The notes under the pieces: model-generated
Databases searched by the model: none
What the model was told of the DNA's origin: nothing
What the model saw: only the letters and a program-made list of their open reading frames with translations
Position numbers and translations under genes: made by a program
Part shown: piece after piece, positions 9,060-20,081 of the stretch
Layout: every line of letters begins with the position of its first letter
How positions within the stretch are numbered: the stretch's first letter is position 1
Source: Comamonas antarctica
Lineage (GTDB): Bacteria > Pseudomonadota > Gammaproteobacteria > Burkholderiales > Burkholderiaceae_C
Assembly: GCF_013363755.1 (NCBI RefSeq)
Contig: NZ_CP054840.1
Coordinates: 3,093,501 to 3,157,500, forward strand
Direction: 5' to 3'
Length of the DNA: 64,000 nt

Positions 9060-10856
9060 ATGCCTGCTGCCCACATAGACCAGTTGGCCTCCTTTTCTCG
9101 CGCCCGCAAGCTGGGCTGGCGCAGCGCCCTTTGCACCGTGTTGCTGACCGTGGGCCTGAGCGCCTGCGGCAGCCTGCCCCAGGATGTGGTGCGTCCCGTC
9201 TCGCATGCCCTGGAGCAGCCCGCGCAGACGGCGCTGGGCCAATGGGTCAGCGACCGGCGCGCGGCCGACAAGGCATCGCCCGCGTCGGCCTTCCTGCTGC
9301 TGTCGGGAGCACCCGCGGCCTATGGCGGGCGGCTCGCGCTGATCGAGGCCGCGCAAAAGACGCTGGACCTGCAGTACTACGCCATCCATGCCGATGTCAG
9401 CTCCGGGCGCCTGCTGCGTGAACTGGTCGCAGCGGCGCAGCGCGGCGTGCGCGTGCGCATCCTGCTGGACGACTTCCACAGCGTCGGCACCAATGCCCAG
9501 GTGCTGCGCCTGGCCTATGTTCCCAACATCGAGATGCGGCTGTTCAATCCGCTGGTCGGGCCGCGCAACTCCACCGCAGGGCGGATATTCAGCACCCTCA
9601 CCGACTTCCACCGCGCCCAGCAGCGCATGCACAACAAGCTGTTCCTGGCCGACAACGCCATCGGCATCGCGGGCGGGCGCAACCTGGGCGATGCCTATTT
9701 CGACCAGGATGAAAGCGGCAACTTCGTCGACCTCGACGTGATGGCCGCGGGCCCGATCGTCAAGGACCTGTCGCGCAGCTTCGACAGCTATTGGAACAAC
9801 CAGCGCGCCTATCCCGTGCAGTCGCTGGTCAGCCGCGAGGCCCTGGAGCGCATGGAAAGCGCCGAGCAGGCGCGTGCGCGCAAGGAGGGCACGCAGGCGC
9901 TGGAAACGCCGGCGCCCAAGGCGGACGAAGCGGCCGCCGAGAAGTCCCATACCATCTGGGACCAGACCGCCATGGACCTCGACGCGGCGTCCTGGATCTG
10001 GGCGCGCGCCGTCGTGCTGGCCGATGAGCCGACCAAGATCGCGCTGGAAGGAGAAGGTCCGACGCCGGCTTCGGGTGGGAGCGCCCTGGGCGAGGCAGCG
10101 GCAGCGATGCCCGAGGACGGCACGCGCGCGGCCCCGCTGGCGACGCCGCCCGGCCTGCGCCCGGGCACGGCCACCATGCCGGTGCGCCAGGGCGCGGGCC
10201 TGGCGCCCGCCGAACTCCAGGCCGACACCGTGGTCGATGGGTTGCTGACGCTGATGGGCCGCGCGCAGCGCGACCTGCTGGTGGTCTCGCCCTACTTCGT
10301 GCCCGGCGACGACATGAAGCAGGCGTTTGCCGAGGCCACGCGGCGCGGCGTGCGCGTGCGCGTGCTGACCAATTCACTGGCCTCGAACGACGCTCCCGTG
10401 GCCCATGCCGGCTATGCGCGCCACCGCAAGGAACTGCTGGCCATGGGCGTGCAGCTCTATGAAATGCGCAGCGAAGGCGCGGGGCTGCGCGACAGCCTGT
10501 CGTCGGGCAGCGGAGCGGGCGCATCGCGCGCCATGCTGCACTCCAAGGTCGTGGTCATCGACGGCAGCCTGGTCGCGGTCGGCTCGATGAACCTCGACAT
10601 GCGTTCGCAACTGCAGAACACCGAGATCGCGCTGCTGATCGCCAGCCAGCCGCTGGGACGCGTCGCCACGGAAAACATCGAAGCCGGCCTGACCGAGAGC
10701 GCCTGGAAGGTGGAACTGGAGGACAACAAGCAGCTGATCTGGCGCGCGCCGCAGGGCAGCGGCCTGCAGGACCAGCACACCGAGCCCGACGCCAGCCTGC
10801 CGCTGCGCCTCCTGCTCAAGCTGCTCGGTCCCCTGGCTCCGGACCATCTGCTCTGA
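9060..10856 (+). CDS. phospholipase D-family lipoprotein (cardiolipin synthase-like)
   Basis: The product is 598 residues. It has an N-terminal lipoprotein signal with lipobox LSAC (Cys36). It carries two phospholipase D catalytic motifs: HNKLFLADNAIGIAGGRN near residue 190 and HSKVVVIDGSLVAVGSMNLD near residue 494. Paired HKD motifs form one active site that transfers phosphatidyl groups; relatives act as cardiolipin synthases or phospholipases. An Ala/Pro/Glu-rich insert of about 100 residues (roughly 270-385) separates the two halves and looks disordered. The ATG has no clear Shine-Dalgarno, so the start is less sure. The gene ends 18 bases from the convergent dusC. The substrate is not known. 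Confidence 0.85.
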   Translation: MPAAHIDQLASFSRARKLGWRSALCTVLLTVGLSACGSLPQDVVRPVSHALEQPAQTALGQWVSDRRAADKASPASAFLLLSGAPAAYGGRLALIEAAQKTLDLQYYAIHADVSSGRLLRELVAAAQRGVRVRILLDDFHSVGTNAQVLRLAYVPNIEMRLFNPLVGPRNSTAGRIFSTLTDFHRAQQRMHNKLFLADNAIGIAGGRNLGDAYFDQDESGNFVDLDVMAAGPIVKDLSRSFDSYWNNQRAYPVQSLVSREALERMESAEQARARKEGTQALETPAPKADEAAAEKSHTIWDQTAMDLDAASWIWARAVVLADEPTKIALEGEGPTPASGGSALGEAAAAMPEDGTRAAPLATPPGLRPGTATMPVRQGAGLAPAELQADTVVDGLLTLMGRAQRDLLVVSPYFVPGDDMKQAFAEATRRGVRVRVLTNSLASNDAPVAHAGYARHRKELLAMGVQLYEMRSEGAGLRDSLSSGSGAGASRAMLHSKVVVIDGSLVAVGSMNLDMRSQLQNTEIALLIASQPLGRVATENIEAGLTESAWKVELEDNKQLIWRAPQGSGLQDQHTEPDASLPLRLLLKLLGPLAPDHLL

Positions 10857-10874
10857 CGCGGGCGGACGGGTGGC

Positions 10875-11840
10875 CTATCCCCAGCGATGGGGCAGATTCT
10901 CGACCCATTGCGTGATCTCGCGCTGGTCGGTCTGCACGCGCACTTCCTGGAAGGCGGTCTCCGCCTCGGGATAGCGCCGGCGCAGCAGATTGAGCCACTG
11001 CTTGAGGCGGCCCGCGCGCTGGCGCGGTTCGAGGTCTTCGCAGACCATTTCCCAGAACCGCGCGATCTGCGGCAGCAGGTCCGGCCAGCGCACTTCAAGC
11101 GGCGTTGCCGCGCCGCCGTCAACGGCTGCCCGGATCGCCAGCGCCAGGCCCGGATCGGCGACGATGCCGCGGCCCAGCATCAGGTCGCCGCATCCCGACT
11201 GCGCGCGGCAGCGCAGCGCATCGTCCACGCTCCAGATCTCGCCGTTGGCAATGACCGGCACGGCGACCGCCGCGCGGATCGCCGGGATCAGCTCCCAGTA
11301 GGCCGGCGGCCGGTAGCCATCGAGCTTGGTGCGCGCATGCACGACGATCTCGCAGGCCCCGCCCTGCGCCATGGCCTGCGCGCATTCGCGCATCAGGCCG
11401 GTGTCGTTGAAACCCAGGCGCATCTTGGCCGACACCGGCAAATGCGCCGGCACCGCGCGGCGCACTGCCTCGACCACGCGGGCAATGTGCTCCGGGTCCT
11501 GCAGCAGCGCCGCGCCGCCGCCATGGCGGTTGACGACCTTGGCCGGGCAACCGAAATTGAGATCGATGCCTTCGGGTCCGAGCCGCGCGAGGTTGGCCGC
11601 ATTCACCGCCAGGCTTTCCGGGTCCGAACCGAGCAACTGCGCACGCACCGGCACCCCGGCCAGCGTGCGGCTGCCATTGCGCAGCTCGGGCATGGTGCGC
11701 AGGAACACCTTGTCGGGCAACACCGTGCCGGTGATGCGAATGAACTCGCTGACGCAGCGGTCGGCCCCGCCCACGCGCGTCAATACATCGCGCAGCACGA
11801 AATCCAGCAGCCCTTCCATGGGCGCAAGCAACAGCTTCAT
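10875..11840 (-). CDS. dusC: tRNA-dihydrouridine(16) synthase DusC
   Basis: The product is 321 residues. This flavoenzyme reduces uridine to dihydrouridine in the D-loop of tRNA using NADPH and FMN. The start MKLLLAPMEGLLDFVLRDVL and the catalytic motif LNFGCPAKVVNRHGGGAALL (catalytic Cys98) are typical of DusC rather than DusA or DusB. The FMN-binding region IVVHARTKLDGYRPPAYWE and the motif VIANGEIWS follow in the usual order. The C-terminal helical domain is complete. The gene is convergent with the phospholipase D gene and diverges from the next gene, so it is probably monocistronic. Confidence 0.92.
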   Translation of the reverse strand: MKLLLAPMEGLLDFVLRDVLTRVGGADRCVSEFIRITGTVLPDKVFLRTMPELRNGSRTLAGVPVRAQLLGSDPESLAVNAANLARLGPEGIDLNFGCPAKVVNRHGGGAALLQDPEHIARVVEAVRRAVPAHLPVSAKMRLGFNDTGLMRECAQAMAQGGACEIVVHARTKLDGYRPPAYWELIPAIRAAVAVPVIANGEIWSVDDALRCRAQSGCGDLMLGRGIVADPGLALAIRAAVDGGAATPLEVRWPDLLPQIARFWEMVCEDLEPRQRAGRLKQWLNLLRRRYPEAETAFQEVRVQTDQREITQWVENLPHRWG

Positions 11841-11999
11841 TGGCCCACCCTGCCCACCCGATTTTTCATAGAACTCCCTGCATTCCCATTGATTCGACCC
11901 GCATTGTCGGGCCAGCGACCATGTCCCGGTGCCAGGCGCGTCACAACCCCGTCATTTGCATGGGGTGCAATCGGCGTTTCTTGCATCGATGGTCTGCCC

Positions 12000-12500
12000 A
12001 TGCTGCTGTACAAGACGCCCAAAGCCCATCAGGAACTGGCCCCCGGATCGCGCAGCCTGAACCTGCGCGAACGCTCGCTGCTGCTGCTGGCCGAAGGCAC
12101 GCCCTATGCGCAGCTCGCGCAGATGTACCACGGCCAGGGTGAAGCGCTGGTCGCGCAGCTGCTTCAAGCCGGCTATCTCGCGGCACGCCACGCCGAGATG
12201 GCGCCCGCCAGTCTCGCCCCCGCGCCCGTCCCGGCACCGCCCGCTCCGGCAATGACGCTGGCGGGCACGCGCATGTACCTGTTCGACATGGTCGAGCGCC
12301 TGTTTGCGAATCGCCAGCAGGCCATGGCCAGCCAGCTGCGCCAGGCGCTGCGCGAAGCACGCGATGTGCAGGCGCTGCGCAGCGTCTGCGACACGCTGCT
12401 GCAGGCGGTGGCCGAGCATGCGGGCGCCGAGCGCGCCACGCAATTGAGCCAGCAACTGATACACCTGGTGCCCGACTGGAGCCTCGAGCCCCATGAATGA
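12000..12500 (+). CDS. hypothetical protein
   Basis: The product is 166 residues and I do not recognise it. The first 60 residues (LNLRERSLLLLAEGTPYAQLAQMYHGQG) resemble a short helix-turn-helix-like helical segment. A Pro/Ala linker near residues 65-82 follows (APVPAPPAPA). The C-terminal half is a helical region rich in Arg, Gln and Leu (MVERLFANRQQAMASQLRQA). There is no signal peptide or membrane helix, so it is probably cytoplasmic. It diverges from dusC and ends next to a tandem repeat. It may be a regulator, but this is a guess from its helix content. Confidence 0.6.
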   Translation: MLLYKTPKAHQELAPGSRSLNLRERSLLLLAEGTPYAQLAQMYHGQGEALVAQLLQAGYLAARHAEMAPASLAPAPVPAPPAPAMTLAGTRMYLFDMVERLFANRQQAMASQLRQALREARDVQALRSVCDTLLQAVAEHAGAERATQLSQQLIHLVPDWSLEPHE

Positions 12501-12503
12501 AAT

Positions 12504-12671
12504 GCTGCCCCACGCTGGCTCGCTGCGCGTAGCTGCGCTGCCCCCCATGGGGGCTGTTTTGCCTTGGGGCGGCCCGGCGGCAAAACGCTGCCCCCACGCT
12601 GGCTCGCTGCGCGTAGCTGCGCTGCCCCCCCATGGGGGCTGTTTTGCCTTGGGGCGGCCCGGCGGCAAAAC
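12504..12671. repeat. tandem direct repeat, two copies of about 84 bp
   Basis: Two nearly identical units lie head to tail: 12504-12586 (83 bases) and 12587-12671 (85 bases). They differ mainly in the length of two C runs. Each unit contains a CCCATGGG-type palindromic core followed by GCTGTTTTGCCTTGGGGCGG and GGCGGCAAAAC. The units start four bases after the stop of the upstream gene. The GC-rich inverted segments suggest a REP-like intergenic element. The stretch GGGGCGGCCC followed by GCTGCCCCC is also found after asd (47185-47280), so a related element recurs in the window. Confidence 0.85.
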
Positions 12672-12689
12672 AACTACCCCCTGCCCATG

Positions 12690-12721
12690 AAAAAAGCCGG
12701 CGCCCCATGCGGAGCGCCGGC
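12690..12721 (-). terminator. terminator of the methyltransferase gene
   Basis: Read on the minus strand, a GC-rich hairpin (arms GCCGGCGC at 12696-12703 and 12714-12721) is followed by a run of six T (A run at 12690-12695 on the plus strand). It lies 26 bases after the stop of the methyltransferase gene. Confidence 0.8.
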
Positions 12722-12747
12722 TTGTTCAATCAATGAACGCCTGCAGT

Positions 12748-13938
12748 TCAGCGCAGCGCCAGCCGCCACAGCGAGGTGACCTCGGCGGCGCGCGCGGCAT
12801 GCAGCGCGTCGGTGGCGTCAGCCACCTTGCCATGGCTGGCCTTGGTATCGAGGCGGCCGACGACCTTGAGGCCGGCGGCATCGATCCAGCCGAGCAGCTC
12901 CTCGCGGCTGCGCAACTTCAAATGCTCGGCCAGGTCCGACAGGATCAGCCAGGCTTCGCCATCGGGCGTCAGGTGTTCGGCGACACCGCCGAGGAACCCG
13001 CGCAGCATGCGGCTGTCCTGGTCGTAGATCGCATGCTCGAGGGCCGAGCTGGGCTTGGCCGGCACCCAGGGAGGATTGCAGACCACCAGCGGCGCGCGGC
13101 CCTCTGGAAACAGATCGGTCTGCAGCAATTCGACCTTGTTCAGGCAGCCCAGGCGCTCGAGGTTGTCGCGCGCGCAGTCGATGGCGCGCGGCGACATGTC
13201 GGTGGCCACGATGCGCTTGACACCGCGGCGCGACAGCACCGCCGTGAGCACGCCCGTGCCGACACCGATGTCATACGCCAGCGCCTGCGCGCCCGGCGGC
13301 AGCGGCGCCTCGGCCACCAGCGCCACATACTCGGCGCGCACCGGCGAGAACACCGCATAGTGCGGATGGATGCGGTTGTTGGGCGCAATGCCCAGCGCCT
13401 CGACCTCGACACCCTTCTTTCGCCACTCGTGCGCGCCCACCAGCCCCAGCAACTCACGCAGCGGCGTGACGATGGTCTGGTCGAGCTTCTCGGGCCGGCC
13501 CCAGCCTTCGGTGATCGGCAGACGCAAGTCAGGCGCGCGCCGCAGGCTGATCACATAGTCGGGCTGCAGCTCGATCAGGATGCTCGACAGCACGCGTGCG
13601 CGCTGCGCCTGTGCCTGGCGGTGCAGGTGGAAGGCGTGCGGGAAGCTTTCCTCGGGCAGCAATTCCTGCTTTTGCGCCGCCTGGCGCTTCTGGTGCCGGG
13701 CCTTGGCCGAGGACTTGCGCGGATCGCGCTCCTGGCGGCGCATCAGCGCCTGCAGCAGCAGGCGCGCGTTCTGGAAGTCGCCGCGCCACAGCAGCGAAGT
13801 TCCCTCGCAGGCCAGACGATGGGCTGCATCGGCAGACAGGGTGTCGTCGGCAATGACCACCTTGCGGGGTGCCGCGAGACCGCTTTCCGAGCGCCAGACC
13901 GCGCTGTGCTCTTTGTTTTTTTCTTGCCAATGCAGCAT
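12748..13938 (-). CDS. class I SAM-dependent methyltransferase, probably on RNA or protein
   Basis: The product is 396 residues. The C-terminal half is a Rossmann methyltransferase of the small-domain type: SAM-binding motif DIGVGTGVLTAVLSRRG near residues 220-236, acidic motif II (VATDMSPRA), and catalytic motif VVCNPPW near residue 287. An NPPY/W motif is known from enzymes that methylate exocyclic or amide nitrogens, such as RlmG, RsmC and PrmC. The N-terminal 190 residues are not assigned, and include a basic stretch (RDPRKSSAKARHQKRQAAQK) that could bind RNA. The gene lies eight bases downstream of the acetyltransferase gene, so the two probably form an operon. The substrate is unknown. 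Confidence 0.8.
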   Translation of the reverse strand: MLHWQEKNKEHSAVWRSESGLAAPRKVVIADDTLSADAAHRLACEGTSLLWRGDFQNARLLLQALMRRQERDPRKSSAKARHQKRQAAQKQELLPEESFPHAFHLHRQAQAQRARVLSSILIELQPDYVISLRRAPDLRLPITEGWGRPEKLDQTIVTPLRELLGLVGAHEWRKKGVEVEALGIAPNNRIHPHYAVFSPVRAEYVALVAEAPLPPGAQALAYDIGVGTGVLTAVLSRRGVKRIVATDMSPRAIDCARDNLERLGCLNKVELLQTDLFPEGRAPLVVCNPPWVPAKPSSALEHAIYDQDSRMLRGFLGGVAEHLTPDGEAWLILSDLAEHLKLRSREELLGWIDAAGLKVVGRLDTKASHGKVADATDALHAARAAEVTSLWRLALR

Positions 13939-13946
13939 CGGGGCTT

Positions 13947-14468
13947 TCAGTTCAGAGGGCGCTTGAGGCGCACTTCTTCGATCTTGATGCCGCCAATGAC
14001 GTTGGTCTTGGCGGTCGACATTTCGCGCTTGAAGCCGGCCATCTCATGGAAGCGCAGCGCACGTTCGTTGCGCAGCGGCACCCAGGCGGTGACATTGGTG
14101 CAGCCTTCTTCGGCAAGGCCGTCGCGGGCCGCGTCCCAGAGGGTCACGCCCACGCCCTGGCCCCAGTGCGAGGGAGCGGCGTAGATGGCCCAGATCTCAC
14201 CGGTGGTGGGACGGGACTTTTCATCGCGCGAGCGATCGAAGCCGACGAAACCCACGATCTTGTCGCCATCGATGGCCACCTGGACCTGCGGTTCGCAGTA
14301 TTCAATGGCTTCGCGCCAGTACGCCTGGCGCTTTTCAACCGACGACATGGATTTCAATTGATCGTCGGGAACCAAGCCTCGGTAGGCCTCGGTGGCGGAC
14401 GCGGTATGGATCTGTGCAATGGCCTTCGCATCGCGAAGGGTGGCGGGACGAACCTGGAAACTGGACAT
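13947..14468 (-). CDS. GNAT-family N-acetyltransferase
   Basis: The product is 173 residues. It starts MSSFQVRPATLRDAKAIAQI, a common opening of GNAT proteins. The acetyl-CoA-binding region is present as GEIWAIYAAPSHWGQGVGVT (Q/R-x-x-G-x-G/A pattern), followed by NVTAWVPLRNERALRFHEMA and GFKRE, the usual C-terminal motif. These enzymes transfer an acetyl group from acetyl-CoA to an amine. The acceptor cannot be told from sequence; rimI-like and antibiotic-modifying relatives share this layout. It is the first gene of a pair with the methyltransferase eight bases downstream. Confidence 0.8.
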   Translation of the reverse strand: MSSFQVRPATLRDAKAIAQIHTASATEAYRGLVPDDQLKSMSSVEKRQAYWREAIEYCEPQVQVAIDGDKIVGFVGFDRSRDEKSRPTTGEIWAIYAAPSHWGQGVGVTLWDAARDGLAEEGCTNVTAWVPLRNERALRFHEMAGFKREMSTAKTNVIGGIKIEEVRLKRPLN

Positions 14469-14678
14469 GGAAATACCGAAACGAAAACAGGTGAAAATGG
14501 GAAAAGCGGCAATTGTCACCGCAAACGTTTTTTTGCCTAGGGGCAAGAAGGTGTAGCCATGCACGCGAGTACGGCTGTCCTGCTTGCCTTGCCCTGCCAA
14601 AGCCGATGTGATAACGCCGGAAAAGGCGGACATCGGCGTGGGCGGGGCCAAGCCATGCAACGTTGGATGGGTGGTGAC

Positions 14679-14719
14679 AAAAAAATGCTTGCGGCCTGTG
14701 CTGCAGGCGATGCAGGCCG
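14679..14719 (-). terminator. probable terminator of the aldehyde dehydrogenase gene
   Basis: On the minus strand, the arms CGGCCTG (14713-14719) and CAGGCCG (14692-14698) can pair around a 14-base loop. A run of seven T follows (A run at 14679-14685 on the plus strand). It lies just after the aldehyde dehydrogenase stop. The gap between stem and T run (about six bases) is larger than usual. Confidence 0.5.
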
Positions 14720-14727
14720 GACCCGCG

Positions 14728-16167
14728 CTATGACCAGCGCCGGAGCAGCCCCATCAACCGGTCAAGCCGAGGCCCGTAGGGAGGATAGAACAACGCCCCC
14801 AGGGACCAGCGCGACTGCAGCAACACCGACTTCTGGTGGCTGAACCGCAGAAAGCCCTGCTCTCCGTGGTACGCCCCCCAGCCGCTGTCGCCAACCCCGC
14901 CAAACGGCAGGTTGTCGTGCGCTATATGCATCAGGGTGTCGTTGACCGTCACCCCGCCGCTGACAGTTCGCCGCAGTATACCGTCGCGCACATTTTCGTC
15001 GCTGCCAAACCAGTACAAGGCCAGGGGCCGCGGGCCGGCATTGAGCGCCGCAACCACGTCGTCCAGGCGCTCATAGGTGATCACCGGCAGGATGGGGCCG
15101 AAGATCTCCTCCTGCATCAGCTGCATCTCGGATGTCGCGCCGAACACCAGCGCCGGGGGCATCTGGCGCTCGGCGGCATCGCTCCAGAAGCTGGCCGCGG
15201 CCTCGCCGGGCTGGGCCTGCGCCGGCCCCATGACGTCGATGCGCGCGCCCAGCGACTGTGCCTGGCGCAGCATCTGGCGCAGCCGCGCGAGATGGCGCTT
15301 GGTCAGGATGGAGGCGTAATCGGGGTTGCCGACGATCGTCGGGTAAAGCCGGGCCACGGCATTGCGGTAGGCCTGGGCAAACGCCTGTTCGCGTCCGCGC
15401 GGCAGCAGCAGGTAGTCGGGCGCAACGCAGGTCTGGCCCGCGTTGAGCAGCTTGCCATGCGCGATCTTCAGCGCCGCGTCGTCCAGGTCGCAGTTCTCGT
15501 CGATGAGGCAGGGCGACTTGCCGCCCAGCTCCAGCGTGGTGGGCGTCAGATGCACGGCCGCGGCCTGGGCCACGCGCCGGCCCACGGCCGTCGAGCCGGT
15601 GAACACCAGATGGTCGAATGGCAGGCCCGAGAACTGGGTGGCCACGCTGGCATCGCCCTGCACCACGCAGAACTCGTCAGGGGAGAAGAACTGCTCGACC
15701 AGGGCCGCGAGCTGCGCCGAGGTGTGCGGCGTGAGCTCGCTGGGCTTGAGCATGACGCGGTTGCCCGCGGCCAGCGCCGTGATGGCCGGCGCCAGCGCCA
15801 GCTGCACCGGATAGTTCCAGGGAGAGATCACGCCCACCACACCCAGCGGCTGGCGCTCGATGCGCGCGCGCGCCGGCAGCAGGTACAGCGGCGTGCGCAC
15901 GCGCTGCGGCCGCATCCAGCGCGCCAGCTTGCGCAGGCATTGGTTGAGCAGGTTGCGCAGCACGAGGAAATCGGCCACTTCGGTCAGCCGCGGCGAACGC
16001 ATGCCGAAATCGGCCTGCACCGCGGCCGCCAGCACGGCGCCATGTTCATCGAGCATCTTGCGGATGCGCAGCAGGCGCTCGCGCCGCACCAGCAGCGGCA
16101 CCTCGACCTGGAAACGGCTGGCGTAGTGCTGGGCCTCGAACAGGCGATGCAGATCAGGTGGATTCAT
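14728..16167 (-). CDS. coniferyl-aldehyde-dehydrogenase-like aldehyde dehydrogenase
   Basis: The product is 479 residues, within the NAD(P)-dependent aldehyde dehydrogenase superfamily. Family motifs are intact: GVISPWNYPVQLALAPAITA for cofactor binding, FTGSTAVGRRVA, general base ELGGKSP near residue 210, catalytic Cys in NAGQTCVAPDYLL near 243, and EEIFGPILPV. The NAGQTC(V/I)APDY sequence and the C-terminal hydrophobic tail (SLGALFYPPYGPRLDRLM) are typical of the short group that includes coniferyl aldehyde dehydrogenase and fatty aldehyde dehydrogenases. The natural aldehyde is therefore uncertain. No pathway genes lie nearby. Confidence 0.85.
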   Translation of the reverse strand: MNPPDLHRLFEAQHYASRFQVEVPLLVRRERLLRIRKMLDEHGAVLAAAVQADFGMRSPRLTEVADFLVLRNLLNQCLRKLARWMRPQRVRTPLYLLPARARIERQPLGVVGVISPWNYPVQLALAPAITALAAGNRVMLKPSELTPHTSAQLAALVEQFFSPDEFCVVQGDASVATQFSGLPFDHLVFTGSTAVGRRVAQAAAVHLTPTTLELGGKSPCLIDENCDLDDAALKIAHGKLLNAGQTCVAPDYLLLPRGREQAFAQAYRNAVARLYPTIVGNPDYASILTKRHLARLRQMLRQAQSLGARIDVMGPAQAQPGEAAASFWSDAAERQMPPALVFGATSEMQLMQEEIFGPILPVITYERLDDVVAALNAGPRPLALYWFGSDENVRDGILRRTVSGGVTVNDTLMHIAHDNLPFGGVGDSGWGAYHGEQGFLRFSHQKSVLLQSRWSLGALFYPPYGPRLDRLMGLLRRWS

Positions 16168-16226
16168 TCAAGCTTACTGAAACGGTAACAAGGACATCAT
16201 CGCCGCAGCCCGGCACCGGCGGTAAA

Positions 16227-16574
16227 TCAATGTTCGCGTATTTCCCTGGGCTGAACGTCCACGATCTCCTGGTTGCCGCGCAGGATTCCGCCGCGATGGC
16301 GCGGGGCCTCCTCGCTGGATTCGGCAGCCGCGCCCTGGCCGGGCCAGGAGGCGGTGCGTGCGCGGTAGACCGAACTCCAGGCGGCGCCCGGGTTCACGCC
16401 CATGACCCAGGGCGTGACCGGACGGCCGGTCAGCTTGGCCCAGAGCGCGCGTGCACCCCAGACCAGTGCCAGCAGGCTGGCGGCAGCAAGCAGGCTCAGG
16501 AAGAACACGGTCGCGGCGGCAAGCAGGAAAATGCGCACCGTCCAGCGGACCAGCAAAGTCACAAAATCATTCAA
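16227..16574 (-). CDS. small single-pass membrane protein, TTG start
   Basis: The product is 115 residues. The start is inferred at TTG (16572-16574) because an AAAGGA Shine-Dalgarno lies about six bases upstream and the protein then begins NDFVTLLVRWTVRIF. A strong hydrophobic helix follows (LLAAATVFFLSLLAAASLLA), then the segment WAKLTGRPVTPWVMGVNPGA. The C-terminal tail is polar and acidic and ends VDVQPREIREH. The gene starts 32 bases after the clpB stop on the same strand. I think it is a conserved companion of clpB in this group, but its function is unknown. Promoter and role cannot be read from sequence. Confidence 0.6.
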   Translation of the reverse strand: MNDFVTLLVRWTVRIFLLAAATVFFLSLLAAASLLALVWGARALWAKLTGRPVTPWVMGVNPGAAWSSVYRARTASWPGQGAAAESSEEAPRHRGGILRGNQEIVDVQPREIREH

Positions 16575-16605
16575 AGTTCTGTCCTTTCTTGCTGCCCCGG
16601 AGCTT

Positions 16606-19212
<2,607 letters not shown>

Positions 19213-19238
19213 GGGTGAAATCCTCCGAATTGCTCTTC

Positions 19239-19267
19239 AAGTGGGGCGGACTGCCCCCTATTTCAAG
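19239..19267 (-). promoter_or_regulatory. sigma-32 (RpoH) type promoter of clpB
   Basis: On the minus strand the sequence reads CTTGAAA (-35, 19261-19267), a 14-base spacer, then CCCCACTT (-10, 19239-19246). The heat-shock consensus is CTTGAAA-N11-15-CCCCATNT, so only one fixed position differs. It lies 27 bases upstream of the clpB start codon and a GGAGG Shine-Dalgarno follows it. The match to the grpE promoter, with the same 14-base spacer, supports the call. Confidence 0.8.
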
Positions 19268-19314
19268 CGGATCCAGCGCATCGTACTGGCGTGGAAAGGC
19301 GCAAGCAATTTCCC

Positions 19315-19785
19315 TTAGGGCCCATCCTGCCAGCGCGCCAGCGCCGCATCATCGGAGACGCGCGCGTCGACCCAGCGTGCGCCCTGGGGGGTCTGCTCCT
19401 TCTTCCAGAACGGTGCCTGGGTCTTGAGATAGTCCATGATGAACTCGCAGGCCTCGAACGAGGCGCCGCGGTGGGCCGCGCTCACGGCCACCAGCACGAT
19501 CTGGTCGAGCGGCTGCAGCAGCCCCACGCGGTGGATCACGCGCGCGCCGTAGATGCCGAAGCGCGCGATGGCCTGGTCGACGATAGCCGAGATCGAGGCT
19601 TCGGTCATGCCAGGATAGTGCTCGAGTTCCAGCGATGCCACGCTGTCGCCGTCATTGCGGTCGCGCACGCAGCCGACGAAGCAGCAGACCGCGCCCACGC
19701 GCGCATCGGCGGCGCGCAGCGCCGCCAGTTCGGCGCTGGCATCGAAGTCTGCGGCCTGCACCGCGACATACTGCATGCCCTTCAT
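19315..19785 (-). CDS. moaE: molybdopterin synthase catalytic subunit MoaE
   Basis: The product is 156 residues. MoaE joins MoaD-thiocarboxylate to cyclic pyranopterin monophosphate to make molybdopterin. Family motifs are present: [54 protein letters not shown], and the lysine-containing active-site segment [17 protein letters not shown]. Starts at 19785 (MKGMQYV) and 19776 (MQYV) are both possible. The first overlaps the upstream gene by four bases (ATGA), which argues for it. moaD lies about 1.2 kb away in a second minus-strand group with moeA and mobB. Confidence 0.93.
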   Translation of the reverse strand: MKGMQYVAVQAADFDASAELAALRAADARVGAVCCFVGCVRDRNDGDSVASLELEHYPGMTEASISAIVDQAIARFGIYGARVIHRVGLLQPLDQIVLVAVSAAHRGASFEACEFIMDYLKTQAPFWKKEQTPQGARWVDARVSDDAALARWQDGP

Positions 19786-20012
19786 GGCGCACGGTGCAGC
19801 CGCGGGGCCGACAATAGCGCCAGTTCCTCCTCGACCACGGTGGCGAGCTGGCGGTTTTGCTTGCTGTCCGGCAGTCCCTTGACCAGGACCTGCAGGCGCT
19901 GCAGGTCGCCGACCGTGGGCGCCACCTTGATCTGGGCGGTTGCCGCGCCGGCATTGCCGGCGCGGATCAGGCCGAACACCTTGTTGGCCCATTCGTTCTT
20001 GTTTTGCGCCAT
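19782..20012 (-). CDS. small hypothetical protein upstream of moaE
   Basis: The product is 76 residues, not recognised. It is a soluble, mostly helical protein (KNEWANKVFGLIRAGNAGAA, then LQRLQVLVKGLPDSKQNRQL and VVEEELALL). It has no signal peptide, cysteine motif or membrane helix. It overlaps the moaE start by four bases, so it is very likely co-translated with moaE. Whether it has any part in molybdenum cofactor synthesis is unknown. Confidence 0.6.
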   Translation of the reverse strand: MAQNKNEWANKVFGLIRAGNAGAATAQIKVAPTVGDLQRLQVLVKGLPDSKQNRQLATVVEEELALLSAPRLHRAP

Positions 20013-20081
20013 TGCGCCCTCTCATAGTCAAAACGCCAAAACGTTTTTCGTTAGCATTGGCGCGTACTGTACCCCCCTGCC

